In this document: piece after piece, positions 1 through 6,659 of the stretch | Layout: the number at the start of each line of letters is the position of its first letter | Position numbering within the stretch: the first letter of the stretch is position 1 | Origin: Candidatus Bipolaricaulota bacterium | GTDB taxonomy: Bacteria > Bipolaricaulota > Bipolaricaulia > Bipolaricaulales > Bipolaricaulaceae | Length of the DNA: 7,861 nt | Direction: 5' to 3' | Assembly (NCBI GenBank): GCA_027027485.1 | Contig: JALVLL010000230.1 | Span: forward strand, 1 to 7,861 | The notes under the pieces: model-generated | The model's input: the letters and a program-made list of their open reading frames with translations, nothing else | Database searches by the model: none | What the model was told of the DNA's origin: nothing | Program-made: the position numbers and the translations under genes

Positions 1-1
1 G

Positions 2-1198
2 GATCCCCGTAACGCCTACGCCAGGGTACAGCTGGGGAACATCTACTTCTCCCGGGAGCTCTACATCGAAGCCGAGCGCGAGTACGATCAGGCCCTGAAG
101 GCCGATCCCAACATGGTCGATGCCATCGTGGGCCAGGGGAACGTAGCCATGGCCATGGAACTTTACGATAAGGCCGTGGAACGCTATCGGAAAGCCCTGG
201 AGATAAGGCCCGACGACAACCGCATAAAAACGAAACTCGCCGAGGCCCTGCTCAAGAACGGGAACACCTCCGAGGCCAAAGCCATATTGGAAGAAGTTCT
301 GAAGGAAGCTCCCTCTTACCATCGGGCGCTGAAGCTCATGGGGGACGTCCTCGTCGCCGAGGGAAAGCCCGGGGAGGCCATCCCCTATTACGAGAAGGCC
401 ATCGAACGGAACCCCTCATGGGAGTACCGCCTCGCCTTGGGAGATGCCTACAAGGCGGCCGGCGACATCGACGAGGCCATGGAGATCTACGAGGAGGTCA
501 AGGACCGTTACCCCTATCGCTACGAGCCCTATGTGCGCCTGGCCGAACTCCACCGGGAGATGGGGGATACCGATGAAGCCCTCTTCTGGTACCGTGAGGC
601 TTTGAAACGGACTACCGACACGTTGGAGAAGGAGAGGATCGCCAAGGCCATCGTGGAGCTCGCCCCCGATGACCTCAAGGAGAGGTTCAGGCTGGCCACA
701 TACTATCAGGAGAACTACAAGTATTCGGCCGCCATCGAGCAATACCAATACATCCTCGAACGCGATCCCGAAAACATCGATGCCCTCCTCGGGATCGCGG
801 ACTCCTACGCCGGGAAGACCGAATACGACGAGGCCTTGAAATACTACCGCAAGGCCCTGGAACTCGCGAAGGAAGATGACCTCAAGATCGAGATCCTCAC
901 CCGGATCATCGAGAACGAGAAGAAGCGCGTCTCCCCGAAGGAGGAACTCACCCGGGCAGCCAAGGAGGCCCTCTGGGAAAGGGCCCTGATATACAAGAAG
1001 CTCGGGAAAACCGAAAAGGCCAAAGAGGACCTCCAGAAGATCTACGAGGCGGACCCGAACTTCAGGGCGGATGAGCTCACCGACCTTCTCAAGGAACTAG
1101 GAGTTGAGGTGGAGGAGCAGACGCCCTCCCAGACCATTTCTCCCCCGGCAGGGGAACAGGAAAGCGAATCCGGGGCACAAGCCCAGGGCGGGGGATGA
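2..1198 (+). CDS. TPR-repeat protein, 5' end missing
   Basis: The frame is open from base 2, so the gene starts upstream of the window; 398 residues are visible. They form about nine tetratricopeptide repeats of ~34 residues, at visible residues 4-37, 38-72, 73-106, 107-140, 141-173, 174-207 and three more to about residue 365. The usual TPR pattern is clear (small residues at positions 8 and 20, Pro near 32, for example the units ending ALKADPN, ALEIRPDD, AIERNPSW and ILERDPEN). A low-complexity tail rich in Glu, Ser, Gln and Gly follows and ends in GGG. TPR arrays are helical scaffolds that bind other proteins; no enzymatic domain is visible here, and a signal peptide or membrane anchor could lie in the missing N-terminus. 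The Met at 113 lies inside a repeat and is not the real start. The stop overlaps the mazG start (ATGA), which suggests co-translation. The specific partner or role cannot be deduced. Confidence 0.93.
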   Translation, partial: DPRNAYARVQLGNIYFSRELYIEAEREYDQALKADPNMVDAIVGQGNVAMAMELYDKAVERYRKALEIRPDDNRIKTKLAEALLKNGNTSEAKAILEEVLKEAPSYHRALKLMGDVLVAEGKPGEAIPYYEKAIERNPSWEYRLALGDAYKAAGDIDEAMEIYEEVKDRYPYRYEPYVRLAELHREMGDTDEALFWYREALKRTTDTLEKERIAKAIVELAPDDLKERFRLATYYQENYKYSAAIEQYQYILERDPENIDALLGIADSYAGKTEYDEALKYYRKALELAKEDDLKIEILTRIIENEKKRVSPKEELTRAAKEALWERALIYKKLGKTEKAKEDLQKIYEADPNFRADELTDLLKELGVEVEEQTPSQTISPPAGEQESESGAQAQGGG

Positions 1199-1815
1199 GG
1201 AAGCCCGGCGAGGCCTTCGAGGAGCTCGTGAGGGTGGTGGCCCGGTTGCGGGGGCCCGATGGGTGCCCTTGGGACCGGGCCCAGACCCACAAAACCCTCG
1301 TCCCCTACCTCATCGAGGAGGCCTACGAGGTGGCCGAGGCCATAGACTCCGGTGATCCTGCCCGCCTCAAGGACGAGCTGGGGGACCTCCTCTTACAGGT
1401 CGTCCTCCACTCCCAGATAGCGTCGGAGGAAGGCCATTTCGACATCACGGAGGTGGTGGATAACCTCCGGGAGAAGCTTATCCGCCGCCATCCCCATGTC
1501 TTCGGGAGCGCCGAGGCCAAGACCCCGGATGAGGTCCGTGGTCGCTGGGAGGAGATAAAGGAAAAGGAAGGGAAAGGCTTCGAAATCGGGGCACGCCCGG
1601 CCCTCCTTGTGGCCCGGAAGTTCGTGGAGAGGGAGAAGAGCCTGGGGAGGGATATCCCGATCTCCGCCCGGGTCAGCTGGGACGAAGGGGATCCCGAGAG
1701 GCTCGTGGGGGAGGTGCTTCTCGAGGCGGTTCTCTGGGCCCAGGAGCATGGAGTGGAGCCCGAGGTGGCCCTGCGGCGGGAGGTCGAGCGGAGACTCGAG
1801 GATGGAAGGGGATAG
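1195..1815 (+). CDS. mazG: MazG family nucleoside triphosphate pyrophosphohydrolase, short form
   Basis: MazG enzymes hydrolyse (d)NTPs to NMP and pyrophosphate in the cytoplasm, cleaning the nucleotide pool; some also lower ppGpp. The 206-residue product starts with a canonical MazG domain: GCPWDRAQTH at residues 23-32, the metal-binding EExxE at 41-45 (E41, E42, E45), ExxD in ELGD at 61-64, and the family signature RRHPHVFG at 97-104. Full-length E. coli-type MazG is about 260 residues with two such domains. Here the second half (from about residue 130) keeps recognisable pieces, such as PALLVARK and LLEAVLWAQEHGVEPEVAL, but lacks the helix carrying the second EExxE. Any activity must therefore reside in the N-terminal domain. 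The ATG overlaps the TPR gene's TGA by 4 nt behind a weak G-rich stretch, indicating coupling. The 3' end overlaps the next gene by 14 nt. Confidence 0.93.
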   Translation: MRKPGEAFEELVRVVARLRGPDGCPWDRAQTHKTLVPYLIEEAYEVAEAIDSGDPARLKDELGDLLLQVVLHSQIASEEGHFDITEVVDNLREKLIRRHPHVFGSAEAKTPDEVRGRWEEIKEKEGKGFEIGARPALLVARKFVEREKSLGRDIPISARVSWDEGDPERLVGEVLLEAVLWAQEHGVEPEVALRREVERRLEDGRG

Positions 1816-2080
1816 GCTCGCTGCGCTCCGCGATCTCGGGAAACCCAGGGAGGTCTACACCCTCTGGGTGGAGACCCACGAGGGGGCCGTGGCCTTCATA
1901 GAGGCGGTGCTCCTATGGGAGGACAACATCGCCAACGTGCGCCGGGAGTTCCGCAGGATCCGTGGACACACCTGGTTCAAGATGTTCGTGACGCCGGGAT
2001 GCCTCGAGCGGGTACTCGAGATCCTCGAGCGCCTGAAGGCATACGTCTACATCGGATCGGTGTGTGTGGAAGCCAGCTGA
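1802..2080 (+). CDS. Small conserved-looking protein of unknown function (DUF4911-like?)
   Basis: This is a 92-residue cytoplasmic protein with no signal peptide or membrane segment. The frame is open much further upstream, but the upstream part is a shadow of mazG. The ATG at 1802 is chosen because GGAG (1790-1793) lies 8 nt before it and the sequence turns protein-like there. The predicted layout is strand-helix-strand-strand-helix-strand: VYTLWVET, then a helix from about residue 28, IRGHTWFKMFVT at 53-64, a helix CLERVLEILERLK at 67-79, then YVYIGSV. This resembles small ferredoxin/ACT-like folds. From memory it resembles the DUF4911 family, in which a short alpha/beta protein ends in an 'xxLExxLEILExLK'-type helix, but this is tentative. 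It overlaps mazG by 14 nt and yqeG by up to 19 nt, so the three genes are almost certainly co-translated. No function is claimed. Confidence 0.75.
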   Translation: MEGDRLAALRDLGKPREVYTLWVETHEGAVAFIEAVLLWEDNIANVRREFRRIRGHTWFKMFVTPGCLERVLEILERLKAYVYIGSVCVEAS

Positions 2081-2577
2081 AGCTCTTCTCCCCCCGGGAA
2101 GAAGGTCCCTCCGTATTCGAGATCGATTACGGGGAGCTTTGGCGTGAAGGGATCCGGGGCCTCATATTGGATTTGGACAACACCCTTTGTCCGTGGCGTG
2201 CGCCCTCGCTGGATGGGGAAACGGAGGAACTCCTGTCGAGCCTCAAAGGAAAAGGATTCCGCCTCTGTATCCTCTCCAATGGTCGGCTGGACAGGCGCCA
2301 CGGGATCCTTCGGGAGATGGAGCAACTCGGCATCCCCGTGATATTTCCCGCCAGGAAGCCCCTTCCCTTCGGTTTCAGGAAGGCCCTGAAGACCCTAGGT
2401 GTAAGAAAGGGGGAAGCGGCGGTGATAGGGGACCAGCTCCTCACCGATATCCTCGGCGGAAATCTCCTCGGGATCTATACGATCCTTGTGGAACCTGTAA
2501 GTCCCCACGAACACCCCTTCACCCGGCTGGTGAGCCGCAAGCTGGAGAAGCTCCTGGGGCGCAGGGTCAGACGGTGA
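2062..2577 (+). CDS. yqeG: YqeG-family HAD-IIIA phosphatase
   Basis: All HAD motifs are present. Numbering from the GTG start, motif I is LDLDNTL (D37 nucleophile, D39), motif II Ser is in ILSNG (S72), the motif III Lys is in ARKP (K99), and the acidic motif is VIGDQLLTDILGGN (D124, D129). This run and the RKP and GGN signatures match Bacillus YqeG closely. YqeG proteins are about 170 residues; family knowledge links Bacillus yqeG to the GTPase gene yqeH and suggests a role in ribosome biogenesis, but the substrate is not settled. No ATG is available. The candidates are GTG at 2062 (171 residues), with no good Shine-Dalgarno, or CTG at 2077. CTG would overlap the upstream TGA, has GGAAG 4 nt before it, and would give the usual family N-terminus (x-LKLFSP). 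The 3' end overlaps the convergent permease gene by 11 bp. Confidence 0.9.
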   Translation: MCGSQLKLFSPREEGPSVFEIDYGELWREGIRGLILDLDNTLCPWRAPSLDGETEELLSSLKGKGFRLCILSNGRLDRRHGILREMEQLGIPVIFPARKPLPFGFRKALKTLGVRKGEAAVIGDQLLTDILGGNLLGIYTILVEPVSPHEHPFTRLVSRKLEKLLGRRVRR

Positions 2578-3448
2578 TCCGCCCCCTGAGGCGCGGGTCG
2601 AGGATATCCCTCAGGGCATCCCCCACCAGGTTCCAGGCGAGGCAGAAGAGGGTGATGGCACCCCCGGGGAAGATGAAGGTATACCAATAGGCCAAGGGGT
2701 TCCCGCGGAGCCCGATGATCCAATCGCGGGCGTAGCTTATCATCTGGCCCCAGTCAGCGTACCCCTGTGGAATTCCCACCCCGAGGAAGCTCAGTGCCGC
2801 GAAGGTTATGACGATGGAGCCCATGTTCATGGTGATCTGTACGAACACCGGCCAGATCGCGTTGGGGAGGACGTGGCGCAGGATGATGCGGTACGTGGGC
2901 ACCCCCAGTGCCCGAGCGGCCTGTACGTAGTCCATCTCACGGATCCGGAGGACCTCGCTTCGGATCAGACGGGCATATCCCATCCAACCGAAGGCGACGA
3001 GGGCGATGATGGCGCTCCAAACCCCATAGCCCAGTATCGATGCCAGGGTCATGGCCGCGGCGAGGAATGGGAAGGCGTAAAAGATGTCGGTTATACGCAT
3101 GACAAGCTCGTCCAGCCATCCGCCGAAGAAGGCCCCCACCGAGCCCAAGGTGATCCCGATTGCGGCGGCAAGCCCCACCACCACCAGGGAAACGAACCAG
3201 GCAGTGCGCGTCCCCCAGACGCAACCGTAGAAGATGTCATATTGGCCCGAAGCCAACCCGAAGGGATGCTCCCGGCTGGGAGGCTTCGGTTCAGCGCTCC
3301 AACCGTAACGGGGGATCCGATATGGCTGATGCGGCCACTTCGGTGGGGCCAGTACGGGAGCCAAGATGGCCACCACACCGAAAAAGATGATAAGGACCAT
3401 GCCCGTGAGCCCAAGGGGATTCCGCAAGAGCTTCTTCAGGATCGTCAT
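2567..3448 (-). CDS. dppC: Peptide/nickel-type ABC transporter permease, DppC/OppC family
   Basis: This is an inner-membrane subunit of a binding-protein-dependent importer; it pairs with the DppB-like subunit to form the channel. The 293-residue protein has an N-terminal membrane helix at about 13-35 (after LRNPLGLTG), an extracytoplasmic stretch to about 60, then HPFGLASGQYD at 61-71, which replaces the more common HPLGTDxxGRD box. Five further hydrophobic segments follow at about 84-108, 122-140, 144-160, 198-225 and 256-276. The cytoplasmic EAA-type coupling loop that docks the ATPase is at 174-196 (YVQAARALGVPTYRI, RHVLPN). The C-terminus LDPRLRGR is typical. The ATG overlaps the dppB stop (ATGA), and GAGG lies 5 nt upstream at 3454-3457. 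No ATPase gene follows: the gene ends convergently inside yqeG. The substrate (oligopeptide, sugar or other) cannot be read from the permease. Confidence 0.93.
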   Translation of the reverse strand: MTILKKLLRNPLGLTGMVLIIFFGVVAILAPVLAPPKWPHQPYRIPRYGWSAEPKPPSREHPFGLASGQYDIFYGCVWGTRTAWFVSLVVVGLAAAIGITLGSVGAFFGGWLDELVMRITDIFYAFPFLAAAMTLASILGYGVWSAIIALVAFGWMGYARLIRSEVLRIREMDYVQAARALGVPTYRIILRHVLPNAIWPVFVQITMNMGSIVITFAALSFLGVGIPQGYADWGQMISYARDWIIGLRGNPLAYWYTFIFPGGAITLFCLAWNLVGDALRDILDPRLRGRITV

Positions 3449-4479
3449 TCAAGCCTCACCCGCGGATCGATGACCGCATAAAGGATGTCCACGATCAAGT
3501 TTGCTATCACGATGAGGAAGCTGTTGAAGAGGAGATAACCCAAAAGCGAGGGGATATCGAACTGCCGAGCCGCCTCGGCCGCCCACCTCCCCAGGCCAGG
3601 AAGGTCGAAGATGGTCTCGGTGATCACAAGGCCGTTGAAGAGGAAGGCGATGGTGAGCCCAGCGATGGTGGCTACAGGCAGGAGCGCGTTCCGACGGGCA
3701 TGCCTCTTTATCACCACCTTCTCGGGGAGGCCCTTGGCCCGGGCGGTCATGATGTACTCCTGGCGCAACGTCTCGAGCATCGAGGAGCGGGTCACTCTCA
3801 TGATCAATGCCCAGCTCACGTAGGAGAGAACCAAAACCGGGAGGATCAGGTGACGGGCGGCATCGGTGAATACCCACCAGTTCCAGTTGAGGATTGCATC
3901 CAGGGTGATGATACCGGTGTACATTTTGAACTCGCCCGAAAGCGAAACATAGAGGCTGACATCGGTGGAGAGCCGGCCTGGGGGAAGCCATTTGAAGATC
4001 CCATAGAAGATGAAAAGCGCCAGGAGCCCAGCCACGTACGTGGGCAACGACCAACCCACCACGGCGAAGACCCGGCTAGCGTGGTCGATGGGCTTGTTCT
4101 GCTTCACCGCCGAGAGCTGCCCCAACCAGATCCCACCGAGGACGATGGGGATAGCGGACCAAAGGGCGAGCTCCACCGTCTGGGGGAGGAACCTCTTGAA
4201 GGCATCTATTACCGGCCGGTTGGCCACCTCCGACCAACCCAGGTTCCCATGGAGGACCTCGCTGACCCAACGGAAGAACTGGACCCAAGGAGGGTCGTTG
4301 AGGCCATACTGTTCGATGAGTTCGTTTATATCACGGTTCTTGAGCTCGGTGATATCCCGGACGTAAAGGCCGGCCTTCTCGTAGGGGTCGAGGAGACTGT
4401 AGAGGCCGAAGATGAGGATGAAGAGCCCCGTGATGACCAGGGGCAAAATCAAAAGGCGCCGGATGATATAAGCTACCAT
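3445..4479 (-). CDS. dppB: Peptide/nickel-type ABC transporter permease, DppB/OppB family
   Basis: This is the partner channel subunit of the importer, in the cytoplasmic membrane. It has 344 residues and starts YIIRRLLILPLVI, the standard DppB N-terminus with the first helix at about 8-30. Periplasmic motifs follow: LIEQYGLNDPPWVQFFRWV at 54-72, where family members have 'YGLDxPxxxQYxxWL', and HGNLGWS at 77-83. The remaining helices lie at about 102-124, 138-162, 210-228, 266-288 and 315-337. The EAA coupling loop is at about 241-262 (EYIMTARAKGLPE, VVIKRHARRNALLP), and the protein ends IDPRVRLE. The start has a strong GGAGG at 4487-4491, 7 nt from the ATG. The gene lies 83 bp downstream of the binding-protein gene across a terminator-like hairpin, and its stop overlaps the dppC start, so B and C are coupled. 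Confidence 0.94.
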   Translation of the reverse strand: MVAYIIRRLLILPLVITGLFILIFGLYSLLDPYEKAGLYVRDITELKNRDINELIEQYGLNDPPWVQFFRWVSEVLHGNLGWSEVANRPVIDAFKRFLPQTVELALWSAIPIVLGGIWLGQLSAVKQNKPIDHASRVFAVVGWSLPTYVAGLLALFIFYGIFKWLPPGRLSTDVSLYVSLSGEFKMYTGIITLDAILNWNWWVFTDAARHLILPVLVLSYVSWALIMRVTRSSMLETLRQEYIMTARAKGLPEKVVIKRHARRNALLPVATIAGLTIAFLFNGLVITETIFDLPGLGRWAAEAARQFDIPSLLGYLLFNSFLIVIANLIVDILYAVIDPRVRLE

Positions 4480-4492
4480 CCCCTCCCCTCCG

Positions 4493-4529
4493 AATTACAA
4501 AAGGGCAGGGGCCTTTCGGCCCCTGCCCT
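4493..4529 (-). terminator. Intrinsic terminator-like hairpin between binding protein and permease genes
   Basis: A perfect 11-bp inverted repeat (4503-4513 with 4518-4528), extended by one A-T pair (4502 with 4529), encloses a 4-nt loop. The stem is very GC-rich (GGGCAGGGGCC). Read on the minus strand it is followed by TTTTGTAATT, a short U-rich tract. It starts 33 nt after the binding-protein stop codon and ends just before the dppB ribosome-binding site. The position suggests partial termination and 3' protection of the binding-protein mRNA, giving more binding protein than permease. On the plus strand the following bases (AGTTTACC) are a poorer U tract, and no plus-strand gene ends here. 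Confidence 0.75.
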
Positions 4530-4562
4530 AGTTTACCGACAACGTTATGCGAGTTCAAAGGC

Positions 4563-6521
4563 TCATTCGTAGGCCTTGTACATGGGATAGAAGTAGGGGC
4601 CCGGGAAGATGGGGTTGAAGGGGAAGCCCTGGAGCCAGTCGCGGACCACCCGCACCCCGTAGGCCTGCGGCAACCAGATGTCGATGGCGAACTCATGGGC
4701 ACGCTTGGAGATCTCGTAGTAGATCTTGGCACGCTCCGCCTGATCGGTGGTAGCCATACCGGCGGCGACGAGCTCGTCGAAGTAAGGCTTGAAGATGTTC
4801 TCCACCATGTACTCGCCCTGCCAGCCAGAGAATGTGCCATAAGAAGCCACAAACGGAACGGCGAAGTTATGCGGATCAGGGAAGTCCGCCAGCCAACCAA
4901 CGATAAATAGCGGCAGCTTGCTGGTAACGAGCAAACTGAGATAAGTGTTCCAAGGCACGGCACGAACCTCGACCTGGAACTTGGGGTTCATGGACTCGAT
5001 GTTGGCTTCCAGGATCTCGGCAGCTATCCGGCGCGGCTCGTTGCCTTCGTTGTAGAGGATGGTGAGGTTGAAGCCCTTTTCCCAGATCTCGCCGTTCCGG
5101 GCCTTCTTCATGAGCTCGGTGGCCTTCTCGAGGTCGTACTCCCAGAGGAGCTCCTCCTCGGGCTGGTAGTAGGCCCAGTCGAAGGCCTTAGGTATGGGCC
5201 CATGGGTTTTATAACCCTCGCCGAGGAGCACCTCTTCGATATAGGCGTCATAGTCGAAGGCCATGCAGAAAGCCTTACGGACGTTGATGTCGGCGAAGAA
5301 GTCCGGCGGGATGCCAAGCCCATCCCATGGCCCCTCACCGATGAACTCGTTCCCCTCCACTTTTACCGGGGCCACAAAGAAAGCCACCGGGTTCATGGAG
5401 AGGGTGGGCAGCATGTGGTGCACAACTACGCCGGGGAGCCCCTCCACCTGGGGCAGGTTCTGACGGGGCACCGTAACGATATCGGCATCACCGGCCTGGA
5501 ACATGAGGAGTCGATCGGACCACTCCTCGGTCTTCTTGATGATGGCGTACTTGATCTTGGCCGGGCCGCCCCAGTACTTCTCGAAGCGCTCGAACACGAC
5601 CTCGACGCCGATGTCCCACTTGGCGAGCTTGAAGGGGCCGGTACCATTCATGATATCGAAGAGTTCGGATTCCTTCGCTACTTCGCCGCCTCCGGGGTTC
5701 CACCACTTCGCCCAGGTATCGGGCTTCCCGTCCCAGCAGCCCGCGTAGTCGATACACCACTCCTTGTCTAGGATGGAGCTCCAGGAACCGGAGTGGGCGA
5801 GGATGGTGATGAAGGGCGGATAGGCCTTGGGGAGCTTGAAGACCACCACATCGTCTCCAACGGCCTCAACGGTGGGATCGATGTACTTCTCGTAGATGAG
5901 CTTCTGCTCATCGGGTGTCAGCTGATGGAGATTCTTTACTTCCTTGCCCAAAGCGGCCTTGGCCAAAGCACGAAGAGTGGGGTAACCAGTGAGGGGCTCA
6001 AGGAGCATCCAAATGGGGCCGCCGTCGCGGTCCTGGAGCATGCCGCGCTCGAAGGAGTACTCCACGTCCTCGGCGGTGAGCTCACCGTAGCCGGGAACGA
6101 TGTTCTTCTCCTCCTCGGGGCTCAGGGAGTCGTAATCGACCCACTCGATGGTCCCGTCTTCTTTCTTTACGCCCACATAGTGGAAGCGGACGCCCTTGCG
6201 GATCTTGAAGACATAGACGGTGCCATCGGAGGAGACCCACCACTCGGTGGCGAGCATCGGCTGGAGCTTTGACGGGTCAAGGGAGTAAGAGAGATCCCTT
6301 TCGTCCGCGTCGACAATGCCGTAGGGCCAACGCACCAGGGCCTCGTACACGTTGAAGATGATCTCACCGCTAGCCGTGTCATATGAGAAGTGGGGATCGC
6401 AGGTCTCGGCGGGGCCATGGGTTACCCAGATGACGGTGTCCGGGTTCTTGATCTCCTGAGCCCAGGCCACCACGCCGAACAACGCAACTGCCGCGAAAAT
6501 CCATCCTACCTTACGCCACAT
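4563..6521 (-). CDS. Periplasmic solute-binding protein of a peptide-type ABC importer (SBP family 5)
   Basis: This protein captures the solute outside the membrane and delivers it to the DppB/DppC-like permeases encoded downstream. The 652-residue precursor has a Sec signal peptide: MWRK, a hydrophobic core at about 5-19, and a likely cleavage after AWA at residue 21, before QE. There is no lipobox Cys, so it should be a soluble periplasmic protein. The mature start has IKNPDTVIWVTHGPAETCDPHFSYDTASG, where family 5 has 'LDPH...Dxxx'. FNVYEALVRW and later GTGPFKLAKWD and FERFEKYWGG (family pattern 'GTGPYxlxxw...E.NpdYWgg') are diagnostic. DINVRKAFCMAFDYDAYIE matches the usual 'nxxvRqAlxyAiDr' segment. 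It is about 100 residues longer than E. coli DppA or OppA. The substrate is not determined; family members bind peptides, nickel or oligosaccharides. The ATG has only AGGAG 2 nt away; a stronger AAGGAGG lies 14 nt upstream inside a hairpin. Confidence 0.94.
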   Translation of the reverse strand: MWRKVGWIFAAVALFGVVAWAQEIKNPDTVIWVTHGPAETCDPHFSYDTASGEIIFNVYEALVRWPYGIVDADERDLSYSLDPSKLQPMLATEWWVSSDGTVYVFKIRKGVRFHYVGVKKEDGTIEWVDYDSLSPEEEKNIVPGYGELTAEDVEYSFERGMLQDRDGGPIWMLLEPLTGYPTLRALAKAALGKEVKNLHQLTPDEQKLIYEKYIDPTVEAVGDDVVVFKLPKAYPPFITILAHSGSWSSILDKEWCIDYAGCWDGKPDTWAKWWNPGGGEVAKESELFDIMNGTGPFKLAKWDIGVEVVFERFEKYWGGPAKIKYAIIKKTEEWSDRLLMFQAGDADIVTVPRQNLPQVEGLPGVVVHHMLPTLSMNPVAFFVAPVKVEGNEFIGEGPWDGLGIPPDFFADINVRKAFCMAFDYDAYIEEVLLGEGYKTHGPIPKAFDWAYYQPEEELLWEYDLEKATELMKKARNGEIWEKGFNLTILYNEGNEPRRIAAEILEANIESMNPKFQVEVRAVPWNTYLSLLVTSKLPLFIVGWLADFPDPHNFAVPFVASYGTFSGWQGEYMVENIFKPYFDELVAAGMATTDQAERAKIYYEISKRAHEFAIDIWLPQAYGVRVVRDWLQGFPFNPIFPGPYFYPMYKAYE

Positions 6522-6535
6522 AACTCCTGCATCAC

Positions 6536-6564
6536 CCTCCTTGAAAGGGATTTTGGAAAGGAGG
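6536..6564 (-). promoter_or_regulatory. Leader hairpin masking a strong Shine-Dalgarno sequence upstream of the binding-protein gene
   Basis: In the minus-strand transcript CCTCCTT (6558-6564) can pair perfectly over 7 bp with AAGGAGG (6536-6542), leaving a 15-nt loop. AAGGAGG is the best Shine-Dalgarno match in the leader. It lies 14 nt before the binding-protein ATG but only 3 nt before another ATG (6530-6532). That ATG opens an 8-codon frame ending at TAG 6506-6508, overlapping the real gene start. The inverted repeat is plain in the sequence; a role in translational control is inference. Confidence 0.45.
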
Positions 6565-6623
6565 CAAGCCTGCTCGTCCGGGTATCACCCCCCTCTTCGT
6601 TGAGACCTACTTCCTCTCCACTT

Positions 6624-6653
6624 ATTAAAGGGCTTTCCCACCCCCAAAGTCAA
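6624..6653 (-). promoter_or_regulatory. Sigma-70-type promoter for the importer operon
   Basis: On the minus strand TTGACT (6648-6653) matches the -35 consensus at 5 of 6 positions and TTTAAT (6624-6629) matches the -10 consensus at 5 of 6, separated by 18 bp. The surrounding region is one of the few AT-rich spots in the intergenic space. Initiation would fall near 6617, giving a leader of about 95 nt before the binding-protein ATG that includes the Shine-Dalgarno-masking hairpin. No operator palindrome overlaps the boxes. Confidence 0.65.
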
Positions 6654-6659
6654 CCCCTA

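Noticed and set aside
1..6. BamHI site GGATCC at the very start as a cloning junction
   Set aside because: Further GGATCC sites occur inside the window (near 1956 and 2151), so the first one need not mark a cloning boundary; it carries no biological message.
113..115. ATG as the start of the TPR protein
   Set aside because: The frame is open to the window edge and the upstream codons form a regular TPR unit, so the gene is cut by the window.
1607..1801. Upstream extension of the 92-residue protein
   Set aside because: The extra 65 residues are Arg/Ser/Gly-rich nonsense from the mazG gene in another frame; the start at 1802 has a proper Shine-Dalgarno.
1915..2061. Upstream ATG extension of yqeG
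   Set aside because: It would add about 49 residues derived from another frame of the preceding gene, absent from YqeG proteins; the recognisable protein begins near 2062-2077.
3700..4572. 290-codon open frame on the plus strand opposite dppB
   Set aside because: It is a mirror of the high-GC dppB gene; the product has no domain pattern, and dppB has clear permease motifs and ribosome-binding sites.
5202..6272. Two long plus-strand open frames opposite the binding-protein gene
   Set aside because: Both are antisense to a strong family 5 binding-protein match and show no recognisable motifs or ribosome-binding sites.
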